A stretch of DNA of 64,000 nucleotides from Theobroma cacao (lineage: Eukaryota > Streptophyta > Magnoliopsida > Malvales > Malvaceae). The stretch lies in the NCBI RefSeq assembly GCF_000208745.1, contig NC_030858.1, forward strand, positions 30,287,234 through 30,351,233. The letters run 5' to 3'. Below the pieces are notes generated by a model. That model searched no databases. It saw nothing but the letters and a program-made list of their open reading frames with translations, and was not told the origin of the DNA. A program made the position numbers and the translations under genes. Positions 22,605 through 35,979 of the stretch are shown piece after piece; position 1 is the first letter of the stretch; each line of letters begins with the position of its first letter.

Positions 22605-23810
22605 TGATAATTCTATTTTATAGAATTATTTTAGTGTAATTTTGTTATTAAATATTAGCTAAGTCCTTAATTTTAATTATAATTTAGTTATTTTTAGTTG
22701 TTTTTATAATTAGTTCATTTTTAAGTGAGTTATTTTATGTTCATGTACTTTAATTTGGTTATTATTTATTAGATTTTTGTTTTTGTAGGAATTAAGAAAA
22801 TTTGGCTTAAGTTTGAAAGGTAAGGTATTTGAAGGACTCAGAATTCTGCTTGCATATGTTTCAGTGTTTTGATAATAACTCTACCTACTGGACTCCAAAT
22901 GATGCTATTCTTGGACCATTGGAAAGCTAAGAAACAGTGATAAAACTTTCATGCAAACCACTTTGCCCAATTTTGGTTCAAAGATAAAGAAAATTGTGTT
23001 AAAAAATGATACGGTGTACTACTGCGAGAATAGAAATTTTGAAGCTAATATTTGATGTTTGGGCCTCATTACACTTTTAGGCCCAATAGTTAAAGTCAGT
23101 AGGTTAACTTAGGGAATTTTAGGTTAAAATTTGTAATATTAATTTTTAATCTCTCTCTTACTTATCTTGAATGGGATTTGAATTGTTTATTCCAATTTGT
23201 TCTTAATATTTTTTAATTAATTGGCTACCAATTAAATTGATCTAGGAACTTAAACAAACTTGGAAAAGGAAGTTTAGTATAGACTAAAATTGAAATAGCA
23301 TATAATCATATTAATTGATTTGTGTATAGAATAGGGATATACCAATATACCATATGTAGCTAAAATTAGAAGTTGAACTTAATAAGTTTGTTTTTAATTT
23401 TAATTCACATAGGGGTTCAGTGTTTTGATTAAAATAGATTCTTTATAAGACGAGTTGGGAGACCCTTATAAATAATTGAGAACTCTAGGTTAGCAATCCA
23501 ACCCATTAAAATAAGTTAAGGAAGAGAGGTAAGATTTAGATGAAGTGTAAGGGATATTGTAATCCTAGGCCTTTTTAAATATACTTTTTACCCAGTTATC
23601 TTGTCGCTTTAATTTTTAATTAAATTAGTTTTAGTTGAGTAATTTTTAGTTTAATTAGAATTCATATTTTAATTATTTAAAAAAAACTAAATTGTTCTAA
23701 TTTTAGTAGTTAGTAATTTTCTATATCAATTCTTTATGGAATTGATACTCTGCTTGCTTATATACTATCTATTCGATATGCATACTTGTGTAGTAGAATT
23801 TTAACTAACA
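22605..23810 (+). repeat. 5' LTR of gypsy element G
   Basis: 1,206 bp, from TGATAATTC to TTTTAACTAACA. It is shorter than the 3' LTR because a roughly 200-bp stretch is missing around 23125-23160, probably a deletion here. The two LTRs also differ by many substitutions, indicating an old insertion. Confidence 0.9.
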
Positions 23811-23832
23811 AGTTTTTGGCGCCATTGCCAAG
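23811..23832 (+). other. Primer binding site of element G (tRNA-Asp type)
   Basis: TGGCGCCATTGCCAAGGA just inside the LTR. Plant tRNA-Asp predicts TGGCGCCGTTGCCGGGGA, so three positions have changed. This primer is typical of Athila and Tat elements. Confidence 0.8.
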
Positions 23833-24579
23833 GAATTTTTTCAAAAATTTTTTTACTAATGTTAATACCAAACAATTTAGTCTTATTTCAAATTTTATTT
23901 TTCTTGTTTTAATATTAGTTTTTGTTTGCTTGCAGATATCTTTGGTCATTGTATGCAAATAAGAAACAATTTGAATCTTGTTCCTTTTGATCTTGGGATA
24001 GAAAGAACTTTTAGAAGACATCGAAGGGAGAATTTGCAAGTTACAACTTTAAATCAGACAATGGCTAAGGATAACAACAATAATGGCAACAATGCTATTA
24101 ATCTAGTTCTTGAAAAAAATAGAACACTGCAGGATTATGCTGTTCCTCTTTTCCAAGGCTTACACCAAAGCATTAGAAGACCTTCCATCAATGCAAATAA
24201 TTTTGAAATTAAGCCAACTTACATTCAAATGATTCAATCTTCAGTCTAGTTTGGTGGGTTACCTAATGATGATCCTAATTCTCATTTGGTGAATTTCTTG
24301 TAAATTTGTGATACTTTCAAACATAATGGAGTAACTGATAATGCTATTAGATTGAGACTCTTTCCGTTTTCTTTGAGGGATAAAGCAAAGAGTTGGCTTA
24401 ATTCACTGCCCAATGGGTCTATTACTACATGGGAAGACTTGGCTCAAAACTTTCTAGCAAAATTCTTTTCACCTAGCAAGACTACAAAGATGAGGAACGA
24501 TATAACCTCATTCACACAATTTGAAGGTGAATCATTGTATGAAGCTTGAAAAAGATTTAAGGAACTACTTAGAAAATGT

Positions 24580-25667
24580 TGTTGACTCCATAAATTTTTG
24601 ATGATAACAAAACATTCCCATTTATTAATATCTAATATACTATTTGAGTGCGCAGGATAAAAATGTATGTCACTTAGTAGAATAATCACTTGGAAACAAA
24701 CATAAAAACTCATCAGAATAAGAGCTCACAAAATGAGTTACAAACAAAAGCCTCTTGGTCAGATAACCAAGGAAGTTAGTTAACGAAAATACAAAAGTGA
24801 AGTTGGCTACTCTAAAGACGTAAGCTCTTAATTGGTTAAAGTCTTACTTAATCGATTAATGGAGTAAAGCAGACTATGAGACAGAGAAGATTAATCGACT
24901 AAGAAGTATAATTAGCCAGCTAGTTCACTGTCAAAAGATTTGAATTTGAATGTTTGAAGACAAACTAATGGCTAGAAAGGATGTTAAACTGTTTCTAATG
25001 ATATAAAGTTGTCAACATCCATCAGAGTTGATTTTTCAAGTATAAAAGACATTTCCAACGGCTAAGAAGATCATGAAATGGTTCCAAGAAAAAAAGTGCC
25101 TAAAAATAGGAAAATTCTCTCAATTTTTCTTGTGTTCCACTCCAATCTTTGTAATAGAGTTTAGCACCTCATCTTGTACCATTTAGATCAGATTAGTGAT
25201 CATAGGTACATCTTCATTTCTCGTTTACTTAGAGTGTGAGAGACACTTTAAGGGGTAGATCAAGCTTGGGTCAACTTGGTTGTTGTTATAGGTTCTAACT
25301 TAGCATTAAAAAAGTTAGTTTTTGGTGGTTTTGGTTGATCCTCGAAGAAAAACCATTGTTAAAGGTTGTGGCTGAACTTATGAAAAGCTATTGTAAAAGC
25401 TTGGTGGAAGCTTGTGAATTACAATGAATTTAGTGAAGTAATTTGAAAATCCTTGATGTAGGTCAAAGGTACTGAACTACTATAAATCATTGTATTTTGT
25501 TTACTTTCCTTTATTTTCTTCTCACTCTTGACACTTAAATCATTTTTTCGACAAGGTTTAAACTTCCACTTTCAAATTCCCTCCATTAGCTTTTAACTTA
25601 GAAAGAATTTTTTTATCATTTTGAAAGTGCTATTCACCCCCCTCTAACACACTCTTTGGGACCAATA
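24580..25667 (+). repeat. 5' LTR of element B
   Basis: Begins TGTTGACTCC and ends TTTGGGACCAATA (TA where the partner has CA). It holds the perfect palindrome TTAATCGATTAA at 24848-24859 and TTAATCGACTAAG near 24891. Confidence 0.9.
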
Positions 25668-25669
25668 AG

Positions 25670-25681
25670 TGGTATCAGAGC
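25670..25681 (+). other. Primer binding site of element B
   Basis: TGGTATCAGAGC, complementary to initiator methionine tRNA, two bases after the LTR. Confidence 0.9.
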
Positions 25682-25725
25682 CTAACCCTCATTTTCAAGG
25701 CTTAACATCCTTAGGAAAGATCCAA

Positions 25726-27349
25726 ATAGCTTTTCAAATATCTGTTGTTGCTGAGGGACAGTCCACAAACAGACCACCTCTGTTGATGGATCAAACTACC
25801 CCTATTGGAGCACTAGAATGTCTATTTACATAAGAGCAATAGATTATGAAATGTGGGATGTTATCACTGATGGAGCTTATATCCCCTCAACCATAAATGT
25901 TGTGACCAGTGAAAGGATTCCTAAGCTGAGAGCTGAATGAACTGAAACTAAAACCAAAAAAGTCCAAATAAATTTTAAGGTAATTAATTCTCTACATTGT
26001 GCCTTGACTCCCATAGAATTTAACAAAACTGTCAGGCTGCATCACTGTCAAACAAGTTTGGAACAAACTTAAAATCAATCATGAAGGGACTTCACAAGTC
26101 AACGAGTCCAAAATTGCTCTCCTAACTCACAACTAGGAAATGATCAAGATGGAACGTGGTGAAGACATCACCAACATGTTTGATAGGTTTACTAACATCA
26201 TCAACAAACTTAGTCAGTTAGGTAAGCCAATTCTTAAACAAGAACTTATCAAAAGACTTCTTAGAAGCCTACCTAAGAATTGGAAGCCAAAAGTGACTAC
26301 TATTCGAGAGACTAAGGATTTGAAAGTTATCACACTTGATGAAATTTGTGGCTCTCTTCTCACTCATAAGCTAGAGCTTAAAGAAGAAAAAGAAGAAAAC
26401 AAGAGAGAAGCAGAAGAAAGGAAGAAAAGTATTACTCTTAAAGTAAGCATTCTTGAAGAAGAGTTAAAAAATCTATCATTTGATGATGATGAAGAGTTGG
26501 CCATGGTAGCTAGAAAATTTAGAAAACTTATGGGACAAAGAGATAGAAGACTTGTTAAAAAAAGCTACAGAAGATATCAAGATTATTCATGAAAGGTCAG
26601 AAACAAAAATAAAGTTAACAAGAAAGAAGATATCTTATGTTTTGAGTGCAAGAAACTTGGACACTTCATATCGGAATACCCATTGCTGAAGGAGGAAACT
26701 TCTAAGAAAAACAGAAAATCGAAGAAAGCTATGGTGGCTGCAACTTGGTCTGACAATGGTACATCAAGTTTATAAGTTGATGAAAAAAAAGTGAAAGAAA
26801 GAGCAAACCTATGCCTGATGGCCAAAGATGATGAATCCAAGGTATCCTCTACCCTTTGTGATATTCCAATTGATGAATTTGAAGAAGAATATGAGTGCCT
26901 ATATGATGAGTTTGAAAAACTTGCATTAAAATATAAGGTCCTAAAAAGAACGACTACTTCTCTTGAAATGAATTAGAAAAGGTAAGATATGATTTCAACT
27001 CTGTTTTTGAACAAAGAAATATTCTTCAAACTGAACTAGAACATTCTAAAACAGATTTTGAACTTTTGAAATTGGAACTTGAAAATAGCAACAAGGCGCT
27101 ACAAAAAGCAATTGATGAAAACACTGCTTTTAAGGACTTAACAAAAGGAATATCAAGAAGAAATACAACCTTTAAGAAAAATTCTCATGGTTTCTCATCT
27201 AGGTGTTATTTATGTGGCAAAATAGGTCATCTTTCTTATGAATGTCATAAAAGAAAAGGCACTCAAAAAACAAAAATGATTTGGGTACCAAAAGGCTCTT
27301 ATGTATCAACTAACCTTTTAAAGACCCATCAAGGTATGGGTACCTATTA
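25726..27349 (+). pseudogene. gag of element B
   Basis: The start codon that is ATG in A and C is ATA here (25726-25728). Later parts are recognisable: MFDRFTNIINKLSQLGKP (26178 on), the Lys/Glu-rich region, a damaged first knuckle (CFECKKLGHFISEY) and the intact second knuckle CYLCGKIGHLSYEC (27200 on). Stops and frameshifts occur at several places, for example after DYS at 26592 and after LEMN at 26976. Confidence 0.85.
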
Positions 27350-27399
27350 GGAAAGACTGAAAATTTGTTTTGCAAGTTAAGCTAAACCAATAGGATAGA

Positions 27400-30300
27400 T
27401 GTCTAAAAGCTCAACTGAAATAGAAGCAACCGTGGCACATGGATAGTGGCTGCTCAAGGCATATGATAGGAAATGAAATGTTGTTTGCTCAACTGGATAA
27501 GGAAAAGGTGGTACAGTATCATTCAGATATGATTCAAAAGGTAGAATTCACGGAATAAGAACTATTGGTAAAAATTCTCATGTTCAAATTAATCATGTTC
27601 TTTTCGTTAAAGGGTTAAAGCATAATCTATTAAGTATTAGTCAACTGTGTGACAAAGGTTTTAAAATATATTTTGATTCACATAAATGTGAAGTTATAGA
27701 CATTAGCACTAACAAGACTGCATTTATAGGAAGAAGAATGAAAAACATGTATGTTATATTTATTGAAGATCTTGAGCTAAATTATGACGCATGTTTTTTG
27801 GTAAATGATGAGAATGATAGTTGGTTATGGCATCAAAGACTTAGACATGCAAGCATGCATACTATTTCAAAACTAATGAGAAAAAATCTGGTTATTGGAC
27901 TTCCTAAAATTAAATTTGAAAATCATCAAATTTGTGATGCATGCTAACTAGGAAAACAAGTTAGAACATCATACAAAACTAAAAAGATAATCTCAACATC
28001 TAGACCTCTTAAAATGTTGCATATAGACCTATTTGGTCCAATTAACATAACCAATTTAGTAGGTAAATCATATGGTTTTGTTATAGTTGATGACTACTCT
28101 AAATATACTTGGGTCTAATTCCTTTCTTACAAAAATGATGCATTACCTACATTTGCAAGTCATTATAAGAGAGTTCAAAATGAAAAAGGACTCCTCATTG
28201 TCAACATTAGAAGTGATCATAATGGAGAGTTTGATGGAGATGAATTAGAAAATTTTTGCAATGAAAATGAGTTTGATCACAACTTCTCTGCACCTCGGAC
28301 ACCTCAACAAAATGGAGCTATTGAGAGAAAGAATCGAACTTTAAAGGAAATGGCTTGAACCATGCTTTGTGAAAACAATCTACCAAAGTATTTTTGGGTA
28401 GAACCTGTTAATATAACAGATTACATTCTAAGCAGAGTTTCAATAAGGGCCATGATATCTAAAACTCCTTATGAATTATACAAAGGTAGAAAACCAAATA
28501 TTTCTCATTTTAGAAGTTTCAGTAGTAAATGTTTTGTTTTAAATGATGGAAAACACATTCTTGACAAATTTGATGCTAAGAATGATGAGGCAATATTTCT
28601 AGGATATGCACTAAATTCAAAAGCATATAGAGTTTTTAACAAAAAGAACTTTAATGATTGAAGAGTCTATTCATGTAGTTTTTGATGAAACTAGTTCAGT
28701 GTAAAAGAAAACTTTTATTGTTGATGGTGATGCAAAGGACCTTGAGAAACAAATGGAAGAATGGGCCTGAAGAAGAGCCAAAACAAGGAAGAAAACTCCC
28801 ATGAAAGAGAAGCAAAAGTTCCATCTTTAGAAGATCCGTAAAGAATTGAAAACCAACCTAATGATCTTCCAAAGAGGTGAAAATATGTTAAAGACCACCC
28901 ACAATAGCAGATTATTGGTGATCTTTCAGAAGAAGTTAGAATAAGAAGAAAAGTTAAAGAAACATGTAAATACTAGATGTTGAGCCTAAAAATTTAGAAG
29001 AAGCAGAAAAGGAAGAAAACTAGATGTTGGCCATGGAAGAAACAGAGTCTGGACATTAGTTCCAAGGCCATTCAATCACCAAATTTTTTATACAAAGTGG
29101 GTGTTTAGAAACATGGTAGATGAATAAGGTAATGTGATAGGAAACAAAGCTAGGCTAGTTACTCAAGGATATAATCAGGAAAAAGGTATTGACTATGATG
29201 AAACCTTTGCTCCTGTTGCTAGGTTAAAAGCCATAACATTATTACTTTCATTTGCATGTTTCATGAATTTCAAACTATTTCAAATGTATGTGAAAAGTGC
29301 ATTTTTAAATGGCCTTATTCAACAAGAAGTTTATGTCAAACAACCCTAGTTTTGAAGATTTTGAAAAGTTAGACTTGTTTATAAATTGCATAAAGCTTTA
29401 TATGGACTAAAACAAGCTCCAAGAGCTTGGTACGAAAGACTTTTAAAATTTCTGGTTGAAAAAGGTTACAAAAGAAGAAGTGTTGATACAACTCTATTTA
29501 TTAAGAAATGCTTGAATGATTTAATCATAGTTCAAATTTATGTGGATGATATTGTATTTGGTGCTACTGATGAAGTTTTGTGTAAGAACTTTACTGAAGA
29601 AATGCAAGGTAAGTCTGAAATGAGCATGATGGGTGAATTGAAATTCTTTCTTGGTTTTCAAATTAAACAATATGAGGATGGTGTCTTTATCAATCAAGAA
29701 AGATACACAAAAGAAATGTTGAAAAAGTTTGAAGTGATGAACTTGAAGGCAAATGGCACACCAATGAGTCCATCTATCAAGCTTGATAAAGATGAAAAAG
29801 GAAAGAGTGTTGATCAAAAGCTCTATAAAGGTATGATCGATTCTTTACTCTACTTAACTACCAACAGACTTGACATACAATTTAATGTATACTTGTGTGC
29901 ACAATTCCAATTACATCCCAAAGAATCACATTTGACTACTGTGAAAAGAATTTTTAGGTACCTCTTGGACACAAAACGTTTAGGATTATGGTATCCAAGA
30001 GGACCATCTTTTAATCTTATTGGATACTCTTATGCTGATACTGCTAGAAGTAAAACAAATTGGAAAAGCACTAGTGGCACTCCTTAATTTCTTAGAAATA
30101 TGCTTGTATCTTGGTCTTGTAAAAAGCAAAACTCTATTGCATTATCTACCGCTGAAGCAAAATACATATCCTTAGGAAGTTGTTGTGCACAAATTATATG
30201 GATTAGACAACAGTTAAAGGATTTTGGAATAACCATACTTAATATACCCCATATTTTGTGGTAACACAAGTGCTATAAACATTTCAAAGAATCTAGTTCA

Positions 30301-30490
30301 GCACTCTAGAACCAAACACATTGAAATTAGACATCATTTTATTAGAGATCATGTACTTAAAGGAGATATTAAGATTGAATTTGTTGATACTATGCATCAA
30401 TTGTCTGATATCCTCACAAAACCCTTAAGTGAAGAACGATTTTTTGAAATTAGAAAAGATCTAAGGATGCTTAATGTAAATGAGCTTTAG
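27400..30490 (+). pseudogene. pol of element B
   Basis: The protease motif WHMDSGCSRHM is at about 27430. The integrase zinc end CDAC is followed by a stop at 27945. Acidic residues remain in HIDLFGP, SDHNGEF and AIERKNRTL. RT has FQMYVKSAFLNG, where the usual acidic residue is Tyr, and an intact YVDDIVFGA (29538 on). RNase H runs to the stop at 30490. Several stops (for example near 28119, 28356 and 29349) and frameshifts make it inactive. The stretch 29386-30087 is the longest open part (RT C-terminal half). Confidence 0.88.
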
Positions 30491-30599
30491 GTATATCTTT
30501 TAAGTTCACCTTACACAACTTAAGTAATCTGTCAGAAATACTTCTTAAGCAAAAGGCATATACTGATTAAGTTACCATTTGCATAATTGAACAAATTAA

Positions 30600-30725
30600 A
30601 CAAGTCAGTAGAGACTTAGTCAATTAGGAAAATCATCTAATCGATAAAAACATTATGTGTTGATCAATATATTCAAAGTGCTTGACTTAGTTGGTTAAAT
30701 GTAAGACTTAATCAGTTAAGAAACT
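30600..30725. promoter_or_regulatory. Near-palindrome cluster in pol-ORF3 spacer of element B
   Basis: Copies of the TTAATCGATTAA-like motif recur here (AGTCAATTAGG, CTAATCGATAA, TTAGTTGGTTAA, TTAATCAGTTAAG), as in the LTR and in the matching spacers of A and C. The role is inferred, not shown. Confidence 0.35.
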
Positions 30726-30988
30726 AAAATATTAAAAAAAAAAGAAAACAAAGGAAAGGAAAACTGTTTAATTGCTGAAAATTGAAAAAGTAGAAATAGG
30801 GGCTAAAATTTTGAATTTTGAAAAAGAGATGTTAGACCTTATTTAAAGAAGGAAATTAATAACTTCTCTTAACTTCTCATCTCCCCTTCATATTCTCTCT
30901 TCTTAAACCACCCTTTCAAAATCAAGACTCATCATCTCAAAGTCTTCAAACATCTCTTCAAAACCTAAGTCAAAAACCACCGAGAACA

Positions 30989-32903
30989 ATGGCCATATCT
31001 TCCTTGCCAAGTGACGTTCGAGAAAAGAAAAAAAGGAAAAGTCCTATGGAAGAAAGTCCCTTGCCCAAGGCTCAAAAGAAAGCAAAAAAAAAAAGACCCA
31101 ATATCAGTGGCTGAAAAAAAGGGAAAAAAACAGAAAGAAAAAGCATCGAGATAAAAAAAAAAGATTGAAAAGGGAAACCCCAACAAAAAAAGTAACTTTG
31201 CATCCTTAAAGTTTAGAAACAAAATTCATGAGGAAAGATTTAAGAAAATAGAAAATGCTCACATATCATGTGGAAAATTCATTGACTAGGACAATTTTGA
31301 TGAAGTTCCTGAAATCGAAAGAAGTCTATTTGAATATTTTGAGGAATTTAATTTAAAGAAAGTAAGTGTTTTTGAGAATAGATCGTATAGTGCTAGTCTT
31401 GTCAAAGAATTTTACTCTAGCATTGCTTTAGATAAAACAAAGCTTGATGATCCGGAGGATTTTATTGATGATAGTCTTAATGTATTTCTGAATGAAAAGG
31501 AATTTGTGCTCACTATTATTGATTTGGGGAACTTGTTGAAAATTGAATGTAATGTGGGAGAATATGAGATTCCAGATGAATATGATCCCTCATCTCTATA
31601 GAAAATCATTATTGGGAAAAACGAAAGGTACTCCTTTAGGAGTTAGGCAAGCTTTATCAAAAGTCCTCAAAGTAGGATCTTACACTATTTTATTGCATAA
31701 ACAATTCATAGATGAAGCGGTAGTTTTAGTTAAGTAAGTCTTCAAGACATGTGGCTGATGGAACATGCATTCAATGCAACTCCTTTCAACCTTGGAAGGT
31801 TTATGACTGAGAGGATAAAGGGAACTTGCCATGTAGATAAAATCAATATGGCTTATAGGAACCTCACTACCTCTTTCGTAAGGAAGAAAGGAATTTAAAG
31901 TACAAGATATCAAATACATTAGGTCAAAAGCAGAGACCAAGCCATTTATTTGAGAAGTCTACCAAAAAATAAGATATAAACTTGAAGAAGAAAAATTTAT
32001 TAAGACTATCAAAGATACCCCAAGAAATGAGAATATTCCCTATGCTCAGAAAAAGATAGCCTCCTCTCTAATTTTTGATGAAATGATATTCAATTTGTTG
32101 ATTAAGATTGATGGCAAGCTCAATGATCGGTCAGTCAAGATTTTGAAAATTGAAGAGCAACTACAAAGCCTAGCTACTATTGTGAAAGAGAAAAGAAAAA
32201 CACAATCTGGTCCTACATCTGAAGGCACTTCAACAGCTCAAAGTCCTAGACCAGAAAGATAAACTGCTGAGAATCCTATACCTCAAACTGAAGGTGGTGA
32301 AACTAAGCCTAGCACATCAAAGGAACAACCTACTCTTGAACTTAGAGAAGAACAAGAACACAATGATGATACAGAAGTAATTGGTTCTCTTGATGACATC
32401 ATCAATAATTTCAATCTTTAACAACATGATGAAGCAAAGAAAACAAAGAAATCTCTAACAAATTCTGAGGAAATCTTAATTATGGATGTATTTCATCAAA
32501 TGGTTAGAGAAGAAGAAGTTGAGAAAGAAGTAGCAAAAAGCAAAGCACATACACCCGCACTTGAAAAGACTTCACTAGCTCAGTTGACATTACAGACAGA
32601 AGTAAACCTACTAACAAAGCAAAAAAGAAAGGAACTGCATCTGCATAAGCTCCAATCAAACCTATTTGAAAAAGAAAGAAGACAATCGCAACCAAAACTA
32701 ATTTCATCAAAAAACGAATGTCTTCCAGGTTGACTGCCAAAGCTAGATCCTTAGTTAAATCTTCTAGCCAAAAACCTCTCCAAGTTTTAGATACTCCCTC
32801 ATCTGATTTCTCACCTAAAAAATCATCGCCCTTATCATCTCCCAAACCCATAAATGTTCACTTCGGCACTGATGAATCCACCCCCTCTTCTGACTCTTCT
32901 TGA
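30989..32903 (+). pseudogene. Third ORF of element B (decayed)
   Basis: ATG at 30989 (MAISSLPSDVREKKKRK). Lys-rich start, then a segment matching element A ORF3 (DLWLMEHAFNATPFNLGRF at about 31747), a likely coiled coil (about 32100-32190) and a Ser/Pro-rich end (PLSSPKPINVHFGTDE) closing at 32903. Many stops and frameshifts. Confidence 0.65.
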
Positions 32904-33464
32904 ATCAACTTTTTCATAAGACAACTTCTTTTGTTGATGGCAAAAAGGGAGAGAAAGTATAAGTAATAATACAATGATTTATGAATCTGACTCTGATGAT
33001 ACTTAGTTTTTGATGACATGTTGTTATTTTTTTAACTGCTGATGGTTAATGCTTAGATGTTGATAACTTCTTGTTATGTTATTGTGTTATTTTAATTGTT
33101 GATGACATTTAGGTTTAGTATGGATATGGTATGTTGATGGGGATATGTTGATGACATTTTGTTATAATGTTAAATATATCTATTGAATAGTTAATGATAT
33201 TTTGTCATTTATCACTGACAGCTATGAAAGTTTGTATGTTAACTCATGAATGTGTTTTGTTAAATGTCACATTGTACTGAATGGGTACTTGATATCTACA
33301 CTAAGTAATATATAGAAATTAGCTAGCCTACTGAGTTGGAAAAATAAAATAACTTGAAATATCATGCATACATTAAGAGGGAGCACAAACTCAGGGGAAG
33401 TAATTCCTCATCATGTGCAGTATAAAAGAAATGTATAGACACAATGATATTAATCAAGGGATGT

Positions 33465-34012
33465 TCTACTCCAATATTTGTAATAAAGTTTAACACCTTA
33501 TCTTGTACCATTCAGATCAGGTTAGTGATCATAGGTACATCTTTATTTCTCGTTTACTTAGAGTGTGAGAGACACTCTAAGGGGTAATCAAGCTTTAGAC
33601 AACTTGGTTGTTGTTATAGGTTCTAACTTAGCCTTAAAAAAGTTAGTTTTGAGTTTTGGTTGGTCTTGAAGAAAAATCATTGTTAAAGATTGTGGCTGAG
33701 CTTATGAAAAGCCATTGTAAAAGCTTGGTGGAAGTTTATGAATTCCACTAAAGTTAGTGAAGTAATTTGGAAATCCTTGATTGGGAGATCAAGGTAGTGG
33801 ATGTAAGTCAAAGGTACCAAATCACTATAAATCATTGTGTTTTGTTTACTTTCCTTTGTTTTCTTCTCAGTTTTCACACTTAAATCATTCTTCCAACAAG
33901 CTTTAAACTTCCTCTTTCAAATTCCCTCCATTAGCTATTAAGTTAGAAAGAATTTTCTTATCATTCAGAACATGTTATTCACCCCCCTTTAGCACACTCT
34001 TTGGGACGAACA
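33465..34012 (+). repeat. Truncated 3' LTR of element B
   Basis: Matches only the last ~550 bp of the 5' LTR, from TTCTACTCCAAT to GGGACGAACA. The first half of the LTR and the adjoining polypurine tract are deleted. The upstream motif TTAAGAGGGAGCACAAACTC at about 33371 survives. Confidence 0.85.
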
Positions 34013-34789
34013 GATGTCCACATCATGGGATTCATGATTGGTTGCAAGTTCAGACATTCTACAATGGGCTGGTTGGTTCAATAAAAATCACAATTGATGC
34101 TACTATCGGTGGGGCATTAATGGGTAAGAATGCTGCAAATGCTTATAATTTGTTGGAAGAGATGGCTTCAAAAAGTTACCAATGGCCTTTAAAAAGCTCT
34201 GGTTTGAGAAAAGTTATTAGAGCTTGTGAAATTAATGCACTTAGCACCTTAATTGCACAAGTAGCTACACTATCCAAAAAGTTTGACACAATGGGAGTTC
34301 ATGCCGTTCAAAATTTGTTTGTAGTTTGTGAGATGTATGGAGATGGCCATTCAAGTGATTAATGTCCATATAATTCTAAATCAGTCCAATTTGGGCGAAA
34401 CTTCTTTAGGCAACAAAATAATCCATATTTTAGTACATATAATCCTGGTTGGAGAAATCACCCAAATTTTTCATGGAAATAACCCAGGGCCTTCACATCA
34501 AAAACCCATCATGCCTCATAGTTTTCAACAACAAGCTAGACCACCAATTCCTAAAAAGAAACCCTAAGTGGAAAAACTTCTCCTGCAATATATATCACAG
34601 AATGATGCCAAAATTCAAAGCTATGGAGCCTCTTGAAGAAATCTTGAGACCCAAATGGAATAGGTTACAAATTCCATCAATAGTAGACCCTAAGGTGCCT
34701 TACCAAGTGACACACAAACCAATCCTAAAGGTAAGGAACAATGCAATGCAATTACCCTTAGGAGTGGAAAAGAAGTTTGAAGGGTGAGT

Positions 34790-35611
34790 GAAAAATCAAT
34801 TGAATCTTTAAAAGAGCATGTAGATGATTAAGAGTTAATTGTTGAGAAAGAAGTTGAAGCGAAAAAGAAAGATAATGGGAAAGCTAAAAATCAAGTGAAG
34901 TCTCAAGCAAATGATCCTCCACCACCATTCCTACAAAAGATTGTAAAGGCAAAAGTTTGATAAACAGTTTGAGAAATTTCTCAATACCTTCAAGAAGCTT
35001 CACATAAATATTCCTTTTGTTGAAGCTTTAGAAAACATGCCAAGCTATGTTAAGTTTTTGAAAGACATCCTAACCAAAAGAGGAAGCTAGAAGACTTTGA
35101 AATAGTTGCACTTACTGAGGAGTGCAGTGCTATACTTCAAAATAAGTTGTCACTAAAGTTGAAGGATCTAGGGAGTTTTACTATACCTTATACTATTGGC
35201 AAATTTTAATTTTCTAAAGCTTGTGTGATTTGGGTGTTGGTGTTTTGATTATGTCTTTGTCAATTGTTCAGAACATTGGACTTGATGAGATTTTGACATC
35301 TTTACATTCAGGTGGACTTCATTGTGCTTGAGATGGAAGAGGATGTGGAAATTCCTTTAATCATAGGACGACTAGTCTTGGCTACTGCCGGTGCAATAAT
35401 TGATGTTAAGGAAGGCAAGATAACTTTTAAAGTTGGAGAGGAGGTAGTGGAATTTAATATTTTCAATGCAATCAAGTATCCATATACAGATAGTTACAAT
35501 AAAGTGGATTTAGTTGGTGAAGGCAAGGTTAAGCCTGTGTCTTCACCTACCAATGAGCAAGCACCAATCTTTGAGTTTAAGCCACCACCTCTGAATACTA
35601 AACCCAAGTAG
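34790..35611 (+). pseudogene. Protease region of gypsy element G
   Basis: Athila-like pre-protease sequence (LHINIPFVEALENMPSYVKF, ALTEECSAILQ, SFTIPYTIG) is followed after frameshifts by the C-terminal protease part (VDFIVLEMEEDVEIPLIIGR at 35312 on). The active-site stretch around 35215-35240 is frameshifted and has lost its DxGA-like motif. Inactive. Confidence 0.75.
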
Positions 35612-35639
35612 GCAGTGAAAGAGCATACTCTACCACCAC

Positions 35640-35910
35640 CATTTAATTTTCCTTTTGAGGTTGGACAACAGGTAGTGCTACTTTCTCGATCATACTTCAA
35701 GCTTTTTCCATGGAAATGTAAAGAAAAATGGTAAGGTTCTTTCGAAAAGTAAAGGCTTATCCTGGTGAAATAATCAAGATTTATAGTGAGGATACGGGCA
35801 CATTCATGGTTAATGGGTGGAGTGTTAGGCTATATTTCAAGGATGAAGAACTACAAAAGAGGTGCTATAGTCAAGCTAGTGATTATAAACAAGTGCTTCT
35901 TGGGAGTTAA
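35640..35910 (+). pseudogene. Integrase C-terminal tail of gypsy element G
   Basis: PFEVGQQVVLLSRSYFKLFP and the following frames resemble the tail of gypsy integrases (a VGQxVLL..FPGKxKxKW pattern). It lies directly after the protease, so RT, RNase H and the integrase core are missing. It is frameshifted near 35740. Confidence 0.6.
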
Positions 35911-35979
35911 CCCAAGCTTTCAAAACTTTTATTTTTTATTTTTGTTTTATTTATTTATACTTCTACATTAATCATTTTT

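Larger units (their letters stand above)
24580..34012 (+). mobile_element. Sirevirus-like copia element B (nested in gypsy G)
   Basis: The 5' LTR is full (24580-25667) and the 3' LTR truncated (about 33465-34012). It is flanked by AATGT (24575-24579) and GATGT (34013-34017), a target duplication with one change. The host gag reading is restored across the ends. The internal order is gag, pol, ORF3, as in element A. Many stops and frameshifts are present. Confidence 0.9.
23953..34570 (+). pseudogene. gag of gypsy element G, split by copia B
   Basis: Part one (23953-24579) begins MQIRNNLNLVPFDLGIERTF and includes the Retrotrans_gag-type stretch LFPFSLRDKAKSWLNSLP and TTWEDLAQNFLAKFF. It has in-frame stops, for example after IQSSV and FEGESLYEA. 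Part two resumes after the copia copy at 34018 with HHGIHDWLQVQTFYNGL and continues with GGALMGKNAANAYNLLEEMA. The join lies at a Cys codon inside the conserved gag segment, which proves that B inserted into G. Confidence 0.85.
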
